A model generated the notes under the pieces. The model was not told the DNA's origin, searched no databases, and was given only the letters and a program-made list of their open reading frames with translations. Shown here piece by piece: positions 1-6,357 of a stretch of DNA of 7,248 nucleotides. Positions within the stretch are counted from its first letter, which is position 1. Every line of letters begins with the position of its first letter. The position numbers were made by a program, and so were the translations under genes. This DNA is from JAGQSZ01 sp049672765 (GTDB taxonomy: Bacteria; Actinomycetota; Acidimicrobiia; Acidimicrobiales; Microtrichaceae). The stretch lies in assembly GCA_049672765.1 (NCBI GenBank), contig JBATWQ010000048.1, forward strand, positions 1 through 7,248. Direction: 5' to 3'.

Positions 1-105
1 CGGGAGACGTTCGCCCGGACAGTCCTAACCCAACAGGCCGACTCCGGACTCCGGCAAGAGCTTTCCGTTCTGTCGCCCGACATGACCGACGAGTTACCCC
101 TTTGA
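1..105 (+). CDS. vapB: Antitoxin C-terminus (VapB-like), 5' end outside the window
   Basis: Frame 1 is open from the left edge to a TGA at 103-105 and encodes 34 residues, ending in SPDMTDELPL. No domain can be recognised in so short a piece. The assignment rests on context: its stop overlaps the start of a PIN toxin gene by 4 nt (TTGA), the usual antitoxin-then-toxin order of vapBC operons. The acidic, Leu-rich tail also suits the toxin-binding end of a VapB. In the family, the N-terminal half would bind the operator DNA and the C-terminal half would wrap around and inhibit the toxin. The DNA-binding type (AbrB, RHH or Phd fold) cannot be told from this fragment. Confidence 0.65.
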   Translation, partial: RETFARTVLTQQADSGLRQELSVLSPDMTDELPL

Positions 106-491
106 CCAGTCGGGCGTTGGCCGATACTTCGATCTTTATCGCCGACGAAACCGGGCGACAGCTCGACCCGTCCCACCTACCCGATGAACTGGCCGTGTCG
201 GTCATCACGATTGGAGAGCTTCGTGCTGGGGTCTTGGCGACAGACGACCTTGCGACTCGTGACCGGCGCCTACGAACTCTCACTTCGGCTATGACGCTGG
301 ACCCGGTGCCCATCGACACGAGAACTGCTGAACGCTGGGCACAGCTGCGGGTTCTTCTTCGCGACTCAGGTCTGCGTATGGGTGTAAATGATTCGTGGAT
401 TGCGGCGACCGCAATGGCCCTTCAGATTCCGGTCCTCACTCAGGACGACGGATTCCCTGCCTTCGATGAGCTAGAGATCTGGCGGGCCTGA
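102..491 (+). CDS. vapC: VapC-family PIN-domain toxin ribonuclease
   Basis: 129 residues, the usual size for VapC, forming a single PIN domain. The expected acidic residues are all visible: Asp8 in LADTSIFI, Glu39 in TIGELRAGV, Asp97 in GVNDSWIAA, and Asp115/Asp116 in LTQDDGF. In characterised family members these bind Mg2+/Mn2+ and cleave tRNA or rRNA, which arrests translation. The target here cannot be predicted. The TTG start at 102 is chosen because it gives a 4-nt TTGA overlap with the antitoxin stop and places Asp8 at the normal distance from the N-terminus. The only SD-like sequence is a weak GACGAG at 88-93, so translational coupling to the antitoxin is likely. The gene looks intact. 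It converges on the metallopeptidase gene, with 91 nt between the stops and no convincing terminator there. Confidence 0.9.
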   Translation: MTSRALADTSIFIADETGRQLDPSHLPDELAVSVITIGELRAGVLATDDLATRDRRLRTLTSAMTLDPVPIDTRTAERWAQLRVLLRDSGLRMGVNDSWIAATAMALQIPVLTQDDGFPAFDELEIWRA

Positions 492-582
492 TCCAGGAAG
501 TCCGACGCTGCGTCTACCCCATCTGTGCCCTACTCCAAGTGACTCATCCCGACCGGTCTCAGGTGCCAGTTGTGAGAGGGGC

Positions 583-1575
583 TCAGAGGTCGTCGGTTCC
601 GAAGGTGTCGCAGGTGCTGGAGTCGCCCGAGTTGTAACCCTGTTTGAACCACCGGGCCCGCTGCGAAGACTTTCCGTGGGTGAAGCTGTCCGGGTTGACC
701 CGACCGGTGGCCAACTTCTGGATCGAGTCGTCACCGACACCCGACGCGGCCCTGAGTGCCTCGTCGATGTCGCCGTCATCGAGCCTTCTCGAAGGGTCGG
801 CCTGTCCACGTTCGTAGCGGGAATGGGCCCAGACGCCTGCCAGACAGTCCGCCTGTAGTTCCGTCCGCACGGACAGCCCCTTGGGACCCGTGGCGGCACC
901 CGGATCCTGTTGTTCGAGCTTGCGAACCTGGGCATTGATGCCGAGTTCGTTCTGCACGTGGTGACCGACCTCGTGGGCTATCACGTACGCCTGGGCGAAG
1001 TCCCCGGCGGCGCCGAAACGTGTGGCCAGTTCGTCGAAGAAGCCGAGGTCTATGTAGACCTGTTCGTCGGCCGGGCAGTAGAAGGGACCCATGGCCGAAC
1101 TCGCCCGACCACAGGCGCTTTCGACACCGCCCGTGAACAGAACCATTTTCGCCCGGTCATAGGACCGGTTCGAGGCCTCGAACTGTTTCTGCCAGACATT
1201 GTTGGTGTCGGTGATTATGACGTTGGCGAAGGTCGTCAACTCTGGATTCGGGTCTGAGGCGGCCGGCATCGCCACGTCGGACGAGTTGCCCTGGCCCGGA
1301 AGTTGGCGGCCCTGGTCGAGCCCGGGAAGGTCGTTGATCCCGGCGGTTGAAATGTCGAAACCACCACCGCCCATGAGCATCGGCACGACAACCACCACCA
1401 CCACGACGATCAGCAGACCGACCACACCACCCTTGCGTCGCCTTCCGCCGAGCAGCGCGCCCAGCACGGCGCCAAGACCGGCACCGCCGATTCCGCCCAA
1501 TCCAGATGACCGGCCGGACGCGCCACGGCGGTCGACCATGTCGCTCGAATCGGCTTCGTCAGAGTTCCACTTCAC
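583..1575 (-). CDS. YpfJ-type membrane-anchored neutral zinc metallopeptidase
   Basis: 330 residues, collinear with the E. coli YpfJ family (Pfam Zn_peptidase). It has a short N-terminal segment with the family-like DRRG, then a Gly-rich stretch (about residues 20-50). One transmembrane helix follows at about 51-68, containing eight consecutive Val residues, and then an extracytoplasmic catalytic domain. The zinc site is HEVGH at 201-205, with the probable third ligand Glu239 in TELQADC. Other family motifs are MGPFYCPAD (162-170), DFAQAYVIA (192-200) and DSFTHG (296-301). Cys155, Cys167, Cys244 and Cys322 are conserved positions that may form disulfides. The start is GTG with a strong SD seven bases upstream; the YpfJ-like opening MKWNS supports it. 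No cleavable signal peptide is seen, so it is probably anchored with its active domain outside. Substrates of this family are not established. It lies 72 nt after the ligase gene on the same strand and may share its transcript. Confidence 0.93.
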   Translation of the reverse strand: MKWNSDEADSSDMVDRRGASGRSSGLGGIGGAGLGAVLGALLGGRRRKGGVVGLLIVVVVVVVVPMLMGGGGFDISTAGINDLPGLDQGRQLPGQGNSSDVAMPAASDPNPELTTFANVIITDTNNVWQKQFEASNRSYDRAKMVLFTGGVESACGRASSAMGPFYCPADEQVYIDLGFFDELATRFGAAGDFAQAYVIAHEVGHHVQNELGINAQVRKLEQQDPGAATGPKGLSVRTELQADCLAGVWAHSRYERGQADPSRRLDDGDIDEALRAASGVGDDSIQKLATGRVNPDSFTHGKSSQRARWFKQGYNSGDSSTCDTFGTDDL

Positions 1576-1582
1576 AAGGCGG

Positions 1583-1588
1583 CTCCTC
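1583..1588 (-). promoter_or_regulatory. Shine-Dalgarno for the metallopeptidase
   Basis: The minus strand reads GAGGAG, then seven bases, then the GTG start at 1575. This is the clearest ribosome binding site in the window, and it fixes the start at GTG in the absence of a nearby ATG. Confidence 0.8.
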
Positions 1589-1647
1589 GCCGTCGTCGGT
1601 TCGACTCCGTGGGCAACCGCCCGGCACGAGGTCCGTACGACCCAGGT

Positions 1648-3300
1648 TTAGCGCAGAGTGGCCAGTTCCTTGTCGGTGAATTGGATGCGACACGCGGACC
1701 GCTGCAATTTTCCGGAAGAGGTCTTTGGCACGGAGCCGGGCTCCACCAGCACGACCTGCTTTGGCGGGATCCCGATCGCATCGGTGACAACCTTCGAGAC
1801 GTTTTTCTCGATCTGGTCCAGGTCGTCACCGCGAGCCTCCGCGACGACGATGATGTTCTGGGCGCCAAGTCGTCCGTCGATGCCGAAGGCGATCACATTG
1901 CCCGTCCGCACTCCCGGGACCTCTCCCGCGACCTTCTCGATGTCCTGGGGGTAGACGTTGCGACCGCCGACGATGATCATGTCCTTGATCCGCCCGCAGA
2001 CGACGAGTTGTCCGTCGATCGTGTACGCGAGGTCGCCGGTATGGAGCCATCCGTCGATGATCAGTTCCTCGGTCGCCTCGGGATTCTCGTAGTAACCCGA
2101 GGTGAGCGAGTTGCCCGTGATACGCAGTTCACCGACCTTGCGGTCGGGGCAGTGTGCGCCGCTGAGGGGGTCTACCACCGAGATCTCGAGCCCGGGGACG
2201 GCGTTGCCCAACAGGACCAGTTCGACACCGTTCTCGTTGCCCGGCGCGACCGGAACTGCTTCGCGGTCGTTCTCGAGTTTGTCCCTGTCGATCCAGTCGG
2301 TGCGCAATCCGGCACCGGGAGTCGAAAAACAACCCGCGATGCAGACCTCGGCCATACCGAAAGCCGGGAACGCACCCTCTGGGGACAGCCCGAACTTCTC
2401 GCCGGTGGTGAAGAACGTCCGGTAGGTATCCGGATCGATCGGCTCTGCTCCGTTCAACCAGATACGCATCGTCGACAGGTCGAGGTCCTCGTCGGTACGT
2501 CTCATGGCCCGGGCCGCCAAGGCGTATGAGAAGTTGGGCCCCGCAGTGCCTGTGCCCCCGTAGCGGTCGATCCACTGCAACCAGCGCAACGGTCGAGACA
2601 GAAAATCCTGGGGTGCACCCTGGACCAGCGTGCATCCCTTCGTCATCGGAATTGTCAGCAACCCGACCAGACCCATGTCGTGGTAAAGCGGCAGCCACGA
2701 GACGATCACTTCGTCGTTGGTGATCTGGGCCGCGGACCAGGCGCCGTCGAGATTGTTGCAAATAGCCTGGTGCGGGAGCATGACCCCCTTGGGTTCCGAT
2801 GTCGACCCCGAGGTGAATTGGAGCACCGCGAGCCCATCGGGGTCGCTCTTGGGCCGCTTGTAGCTGGTACCGAGTCCCCTGTCGGAAACCAGTTCGTCGA
2901 GTGAGAGGAAGGGTGGGTCCCCTTCGACCGGCTCGACGAACGCTGCGAGTTCCGCGTCGATCAGGACGACCTTGGCGTGGGCCCGGTGGATCCGTTCGCG
3001 GGTCTGGGAGATGAACGTCTCGAGTGCCCCCATGCGCATCGGTAGTGGCATCGTCACCAGGCATCCGCCTGTCAGCCACACCGCCTGGATGGCTGTGATC
3101 AGCTTGCGGGTGGTTGGACCGAGTAGCGCAACATGATCGCCAGGCTTGATCCCGTTGGCCTGGAGGTAAGCCGCTGCTGCTCGGGCGTCCCCGTGAAGCT
3201 CGGACCAGTTGATCGTGTCATGGTCGTCTCCGCTGACGAAGGTGACCTTTCCATGATCCCTCTCCGCAACGAATTCAATTCGGTCTATCAAGGACAGCAC
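1648..3300 (-). CDS. Fatty acyl-AMP ligase / acyl-CoA synthetase (FadD/FAAL-like)
   Basis: 550-residue ANL-superfamily adenylating enzyme that activates a fatty acid with ATP to acyl-AMP. FAALs pass the acyl group to an acyl carrier protein, other members to CoA. Visible motifs are the P-loop TSGSTSEPKG (163-172), PLYHDMGLVG (204-213), LNGAEPI (282-288), FPAFGMAEV (311-319), TGDLAY (421-426), GRIKDMIIVGGRNVYPQDIE (437-456), and the A10 loop PKTSSGK with catalytic Lys531. YHDMGL, NGAEP and NVYPQDIE favour the FAAL branch. The usual IIVRGRN reads IIVGGRN here, which is closer to acyl-CoA synthetases, so the acceptor is uncertain. The start is GTG. AGGAG lies 12 nt upstream, longer than ideal, but a TAA stop 11 codons upstream with no better start between leaves few choices. 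No polyketide synthase or carrier-protein gene lies nearby. It sits 113 nt after leuS and 72 nt before the peptidase. Confidence 0.88.
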   Translation of the reverse strand: MLSLIDRIEFVAERDHGKVTFVSGDDHDTINWSELHGDARAAAAYLQANGIKPGDHVALLGPTTRKLITAIQAVWLTGGCLVTMPLPMRMGALETFISQTRERIHRAHAKVVLIDAELAAFVEPVEGDPPFLSLDELVSDRGLGTSYKRPKSDPDGLAVLQFTSGSTSEPKGVMLPHQAICNNLDGAWSAAQITNDEVIVSWLPLYHDMGLVGLLTIPMTKGCTLVQGAPQDFLSRPLRWLQWIDRYGGTGTAGPNFSYALAARAMRRTDEDLDLSTMRIWLNGAEPIDPDTYRTFFTTGEKFGLSPEGAFPAFGMAEVCIAGCFSTPGAGLRTDWIDRDKLENDREAVPVAPGNENGVELVLLGNAVPGLEISVVDPLSGAHCPDRKVGELRITGNSLTSGYYENPEATEELIIDGWLHTGDLAYTIDGQLVVCGRIKDMIIVGGRNVYPQDIEKVAGEVPGVRTGNVIAFGIDGRLGAQNIIVVAEARGDDLDQIEKNVSKVVTDAIGIPPKQVVLVEPGSVPKTSSGKLQRSACRIQFTDKELATLR

Positions 3301-3413
3301 GGTATTCGGACGCTCCTGGATCGCGGGGAGTTACAAGAATGTCACCTGCGGCCCTGGACTGAAAGAACCGGGAAGGCCACAGAAACCACATGACTACTTC
3401 TCGCCTGGGGTGG

Positions 3414-6017
3414 TCACATCACTATGTTCACCAGCTTGGGTGGACGGGCGATGATTCGTTTGGGCTCGCCATCGCCGATCTGGCCCTGCACCTTCTCGCT
3501 CGCCAGGGCTGCAGCAATCGCTTCCGCCTCGCTGAGATCGGGTGCCACGTCAATCCGGTCGCGGACCTTGCCGTTGACTTGGACGATCATCGTCACCGAC
3601 TCTTCGCGCAGCAGGTCGGGATCGGCGACGGGCCAGGGCGTCGTGTGGATGTGGGCGACGGGTCCCCCCGATCCGTTTCCGGCCGTTCCGCCGGCGTCCC
3701 CGTGGCGACGTGCCCAGAGTTCGGCGGTCATGTGTGGACACGCTGGCGCCAGGACCTGCAACAGGGTGTCGACCGCCGTCGACAAGGTCTGGGCGTGCGC
3801 GCCCTGGTCCGATTGGACATAGCGGTAGACGTCGTTGACGAAGGCCATGTAGCGGGCAACGGCGACGTTGTACGACCAGCGCTCGAACTGCCCGGTCACG
3901 TCGTCGATCAGATGGTGTGTGGTCCTGGTCAGTTGCAGGTCGGCCGGTGTGGGATCCCCGTCGCGCAAATTACCCAGGAGGTCGGATTCCGGGATCGCCA
4001 GTCGCCAGACCCGCTGGAGGAACCGGTGGCAACCCTCTAGTCCGAAGTCCTCCCAGTCGACGTCCTCTTCCGGCGGTTTCACCGCGAGGTGACTCAAGCG
4101 CAGCGCGTCCGCTCCGAGGGTGTCGATGATCTCTTCGGGCGCGACGAGGTTGCCTTTCGACTTGGACATCTTGGCGCCCTCCAGGCGGATCATCCCCTGG
4201 GTGAACAGACGCTTGAACGGCTCACGCAGATCGGCCGGGATCACCCCGATGTCGGAGAGCGCCTTGGTGAAGAACCTGGCGTACATCAGGTGGAGCACTG
4301 CGTGTTCGGCTCCGCCGATGTACTGGTCGACCGGCATCCACTTGGCGACCTCGGATGAGCGCACGGGCGCCTGGTCGGAGCCCGGGTCGGTGAAGCGCAG
4401 GTAGTACCAGGAGCTGTCGACGAAGGTGTCCATGGTGTCGGTCTCGCGACGGGCATGGCCGCCACAGCTGGGACACGTCGTGTTGACGAAACCTTCGTGG
4501 GACAGGAGTGGGGACTGACCCGTCGGGGTGAAATGGACGTCGTCGGGTGCGAGCACCGGCAGTTGGTCGTCGGGGACGGCCACGATTCCGCAGTCGTCGC
4601 AGTAGACGATCGGGATCGGACAACCCCAGAAGCGCTGGCGTGACAACAGCCAGTCCCTCAGCCGGAAGTTGACCTTGCGCTCCCCCACGCCCGTGGCTTC
4701 GAGCCAGTCCATCGCCGCGGTCTTTGCGTCGGCAACGTTAAGGCCGTTGATGTCGAGGCTCGACTCCCCGGACCCACTCGCCGGGGAGTTGATGTGGGGA
4801 CCGTCGCCCCCATAGGCGGAATCCGTGTCGGTCCAGTCCTCGGGCCGCTCGACGGTGTGGATGATCTCGAGTCCGAAGGTCTTTGCGAAGTCGTAGTCGC
4901 GCTGGTCCTCCCCGGGGACGGCCATGACCGCGCCGGTGCCGTAGGTCGCCAGCACGTAGTCGGCCAGGTAGACCGGTACCGGACGACCGGTGAACGGGTT
5001 CCGGGCATATGCGCCGGTGAAACAGCCGCGCTCGGACAGGGACCGCTCGGTCGACATCCGATCGATCTCGGAGGTCTTGCGGGCGAGCTCGATGAAGGCA
5101 GCGACATCCTCGGAGCGGTCGGGGGTGGTGATCGTCCTCACCAGTGGGTGTTCCGGCGCGAGCACGCAGAACGTCATGCCGAAGGAGGTGTCGGGGCGGG
5201 TGGTGAACACCCGGAACTCGGGCGCGTCGGATGCTTCTGCGCCGTCGGCATCAACGACGGTCATCGAGAATTCGACGCCTTCGGAACGGCCGATCCAGTT
5301 GCGCTGCTGGGTCACAACCCGCTCGGGCCAGTCGACGAGTTCCAGGTCGTCGAGGAGTTGCTGTGCATAGTCGGTGATCTTGAAGTACCACTGCTCAAGG
5401 TCGCGCTTTTCGACCACGGCACCCGAACGCTCGGCTGTCCCGTCGGCCAGGACCTGTTCGTTTGCCAGCACGGTCTGGTCGATCGGATCCCAGTTGACCG
5501 GCGCGGCCTTGCGATAGGTCAGCCCGGCTTCGAGGAAGCGGAGGAAGATCCACTGGGTCCAGTGGATGTAGTCGGGATCGTGACTCTTTACCTCGCGTCG
5601 CCAGTCGTAGACACCGCCGATGCGGGTGATCGAGCTTCGGAGCTGTTCTATCCGTTCGTCGGTGAACTCGCGTGGGTGGCGACCCGTCTTGATCGCAGCG
5701 TTCTCGGCCGGCAGCCCGAAGCTGTCGAAACCCATCGGCGACAGGACCGCGTCGCCGCGCATCGTGCGGTAGCGGGTGAGCAGGTCGCCGAAGGTGTAGT
5801 TGCGAACGTGACCCATGTGCGCTGCGCCCGACGGGTACGGATACATGCACAGGACGTAATACTTGGAGCGGGGATCGTCGTTGTCGACCTCGTAGGTCGC
5901 ATCGTCGCGCCAGAACTGCTGCCACTTCGGTTCGATCGACTGCGGGTCATAAGCGGGAAACTCAACCGGTGACGTTCGGTCGGCCGCTGACTCCGGGCCG
6001 TTCGGGGAAACTGACAT
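3414..6017 (-). CDS. leuS: Leucyl-tRNA synthetase
   Basis: 867 residues, full length for bacterial LeuRS, a cytosolic class Ia enzyme that charges tRNA-Leu. Domains in order: Rossmann catalytic core with the HIGH-type motif HMGH (67-70) within YPYPSGAAHMGH; CP1 editing domain (about 235-430) with TTRPDT (272-277) and AVPGEDQRD (366-374); a zinc-type insert with CDDC (473-476) and CPSC (515-518); KMSKS (616-620); helical anticodon-binding domain (about 690-770); a Gly-rich linker (773-785); and a C-terminal domain with VQVNGKVRD. The start is set at ATG 6017. An in-frame GTG at 6074 would add 19 residues unlike LeuRS. No Shine-Dalgarno precedes the ATG, and a TACGAT box ends six nt upstream, so leaderless translation is possible. 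In the editing motif Glu370 stands where many LeuRSs have His. The gene is divergent from tRNA-Ala. Confidence 0.98.
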   Translation of the reverse strand: MSVSPNGPESAADRTSPVEFPAYDPQSIEPKWQQFWRDDATYEVDNDDPRSKYYVLCMYPYPSGAAHMGHVRNYTFGDLLTRYRTMRGDAVLSPMGFDSFGLPAENAAIKTGRHPREFTDERIEQLRSSITRIGGVYDWRREVKSHDPDYIHWTQWIFLRFLEAGLTYRKAAPVNWDPIDQTVLANEQVLADGTAERSGAVVEKRDLEQWYFKITDYAQQLLDDLELVDWPERVVTQQRNWIGRSEGVEFSMTVVDADGAEASDAPEFRVFTTRPDTSFGMTFCVLAPEHPLVRTITTPDRSEDVAAFIELARKTSEIDRMSTERSLSERGCFTGAYARNPFTGRPVPVYLADYVLATYGTGAVMAVPGEDQRDYDFAKTFGLEIIHTVERPEDWTDTDSAYGGDGPHINSPASGSGESSLDINGLNVADAKTAAMDWLEATGVGERKVNFRLRDWLLSRQRFWGCPIPIVYCDDCGIVAVPDDQLPVLAPDDVHFTPTGQSPLLSHEGFVNTTCPSCGGHARRETDTMDTFVDSSWYYLRFTDPGSDQAPVRSSEVAKWMPVDQYIGGAEHAVLHLMYARFFTKALSDIGVIPADLREPFKRLFTQGMIRLEGAKMSKSKGNLVAPEEIIDTLGADALRLSHLAVKPPEEDVDWEDFGLEGCHRFLQRVWRLAIPESDLLGNLRDGDPTPADLQLTRTTHHLIDDVTGQFERWSYNVAVARYMAFVNDVYRYVQSDQGAHAQTLSTAVDTLLQVLAPACPHMTAELWARRHGDAGGTAGNGSGGPVAHIHTTPWPVADPDLLREESVTMIVQVNGKVRDRIDVAPDLSEAEAIAAALASEKVQGQIGDGEPKRIIARPPKLVNIVM

Positions 6018-6023
6018 GCCGTG

Positions 6024-6029
6024 ATCGTA
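6024..6029 (-). promoter_or_regulatory. leuS: Candidate -10 box placing the leuS transcript start at its ATG
   Basis: The minus strand reads TACGAT (matching TANNNT), then six bases, then ATG. That spacing would put +1 on the A of the start codon, as in leaderless actinobacterial mRNAs. It fits the lack of an SD, but no -35-like hexamer is seen at 17-18 nt upstream. If transcription starts further upstream instead, the region becomes a structured 5' leader. Confidence 0.35.
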
Positions 6030-6054
6030 CTTAGAGCGGGCGCCCCGCCCCGAA

Positions 6055-6098
6055 CCGGATAGTCCGATCCACACGAGTTCTGCCCCGATCGGATCCGG
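6055..6098 (-). repeat. Bulged inverted repeat upstream of leuS
   Basis: On the + strand the left arm is CCGGAT (6055-6060), a 3-nt interruption AGT, and CCGATC (6064-6069). The right arm is GATCGG plus ATCCGG (6087-6098). Twelve base pairs form around a 17-nt loop with one 3-nt bulge. If transcribed with leuS it would form a hairpin ending about 40 nt before the ATG. No T-box consensus sequence is seen, so it may equally be a protein-binding dyad. Confidence 0.45.
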
Positions 6099-6100
6099 GT

Positions 6101-6129
6101 TTCACCGATATATCGGATGACGCTATGGT
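6101..6129 (+). promoter_or_regulatory. Candidate promoter of tRNA-Ala
   Basis: A TTCACC hexamer at 6101-6106 (compare TTGACA) is followed by a 17-nt spacer and TATGGT at 6124-6129 (compare TATAAT, TANNNT). The distance to the mature tRNA 5' end at 6142 is 12 nt, giving a 5' leader of only a few bases for RNase P to remove. Confidence 0.55.
6105..6116. promoter_or_regulatory. 12-bp perfect palindrome in the leuS/tRNA-Ala control region
   Basis: CCGATATATCGG is an exact palindrome with an AT core in otherwise GC-rich DNA. It overlaps the end of the candidate -35 box of the tRNA promoter and extends into its spacer, where a bound repressor would block RNA polymerase. It may be an operator, but the cognate regulator is unknown and chance cannot be excluded. 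Confidence 0.35.
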
Positions 6130-6141
6130 GTGACCTCCCAA

Positions 6142-6215
6142 GGGGCCGTAGCTCAGTTGGCTAGAGCGCTTCCATGGCATGGAAGAGGTCGTGAGTTCGA
6201 TTCTCATCGGCTCCA
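6142..6215 (+). tRNA. tRNA-Ala, anticodon GGC
   Basis: 74 nt that fold into a complete cloverleaf. The acceptor stem GGGGCCG pairs with CGGCTCC and includes a G3.U70 wobble, the identity element for alanyl-tRNA synthetase. The D arm is GCTC/GAGC around AGTTGGCTA. The anticodon arm is CTTCC/GGAAG around ATGGCAT, giving anticodon GGC at 6176-6178, which reads GCC and GCU. The variable loop is AGGTC. The T arm is GTGAG/CTCAT around TTCGATT. The discriminator base is A (6215). CCA is not encoded (CAC follows), so it must be added after transcription. It is divergent from leuS and convergent with the gene at 6358-6813. Confidence 0.97.
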
Positions 6216-6222
6216 CACGGAG

Positions 6223-6242
6223 GGGTCCACGGAAGTGGGCCC
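6223..6242 (+). repeat. GNRA-capped stem-loop just after tRNA-Ala
   Basis: GGGTCCAC and GTGGGCCC form an 8-bp stem (one G.U pair) closed by the tetraloop GGAA, a GNRA loop with a C-G closing pair. It starts seven nt after the tRNA discriminator. It is followed by GAAAAG rather than a U tract, so it is more likely a 3' trailer structure or part of a tandem terminator than a terminator alone. Confidence 0.55.
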
Positions 6243-6250
6243 GAAAAGTT

Positions 6251-6291
6251 CACGAAACCCTGTCACGGAGCGATCCGGGCGGGGTTTCGTG
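6251..6291. terminator. Likely bidirectional terminator between tRNA-Ala and the convergent gene
   Basis: CACGAAACCC (6251-6260) and GGGTTTCGTG (6282-6291) are a perfect 10-bp inverted repeat. Pairing extends inward by about four more bases with G.U wobbles. On the + strand it ends the tRNA unit, followed by a weak GCGTTTG. On the minus strand it is followed by AACTTTTC, a modest U tract, and lies 67 nt after the stop of the phosphatase-like gene. Position between convergent genes supports termination in both directions; the short U runs lower certainty. Confidence 0.6.
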
Positions 6292-6301
6292 GCGTTTGTG
6301 G

Positions 6302-6336
6302 GTGGGTGTACCTGCGGTCGCCCACGGTCACGTGAC
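6302..6336. repeat. Stem-loop plus CACGTG palindrome in the 3' flank of the phosphatase-like gene
   Basis: GTGGGTG (6302-6308) pairs with CGCCCAC (6319-6325), seven pairs including one G.U, around a 10-nt loop. Directly next to it, GTCACGTGAC (6327-6336) is an exact 10-bp palindrome. Both lie 22-56 nt past the stop of the minus-strand gene. No function is known; mRNA 3' end structure or a protein site are possible. Confidence 0.3.
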
Positions 6337-6357
6337 TACATGGAGATCATGGCTACC

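Noticed and set aside
504..514. GACGCTGCGTC inverted repeat after vapC as a terminator
   Set aside because: The one-base spacer leaves no room for a stable hairpin with a full stem, and no U tract follows on either strand.
1598..1608. GGTTCGACTCC, like the T arm of a tRNA, between ligase and peptidase genes
   Set aside because: The flanking stem pairs poorly and no acceptor, anticodon or D arm fits around it. There is no integrase, so it is not supported as a tRNA remnant or attachment site.
1609..2529. 306-residue open frame on the + strand
   Set aside because: It lies opposite the ligase gene, whose minus-strand product has every ANL motif. The + frame has no recognisable domain and is a GC-rich antisense shadow.
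2129..3079. 316-residue minus-strand frame inside the ligase gene
   Set aside because: Out-of-frame shadow of the ligase, rich in Arg, Gly and Pro, with no domain.
4794..5972. 392-residue open frame on the + strand opposite leuS
   Set aside because: The composition is that of an antisense shadow of LeuRS, with no motif. leuS on the other strand is certain.
6018..6074. Upstream in-frame GTG start adding 19 residues to LeuRS
   Set aside because: The extension is unlike LeuRS N-termini, its DNA forms part of the structured control region, and no SD precedes the GTG.
6018..6141. T-box riboswitch controlling leuS
   Set aside because: No T-box consensus sequence or antiterminator/terminator pair is visible; only a simple bulged inverted repeat is present.
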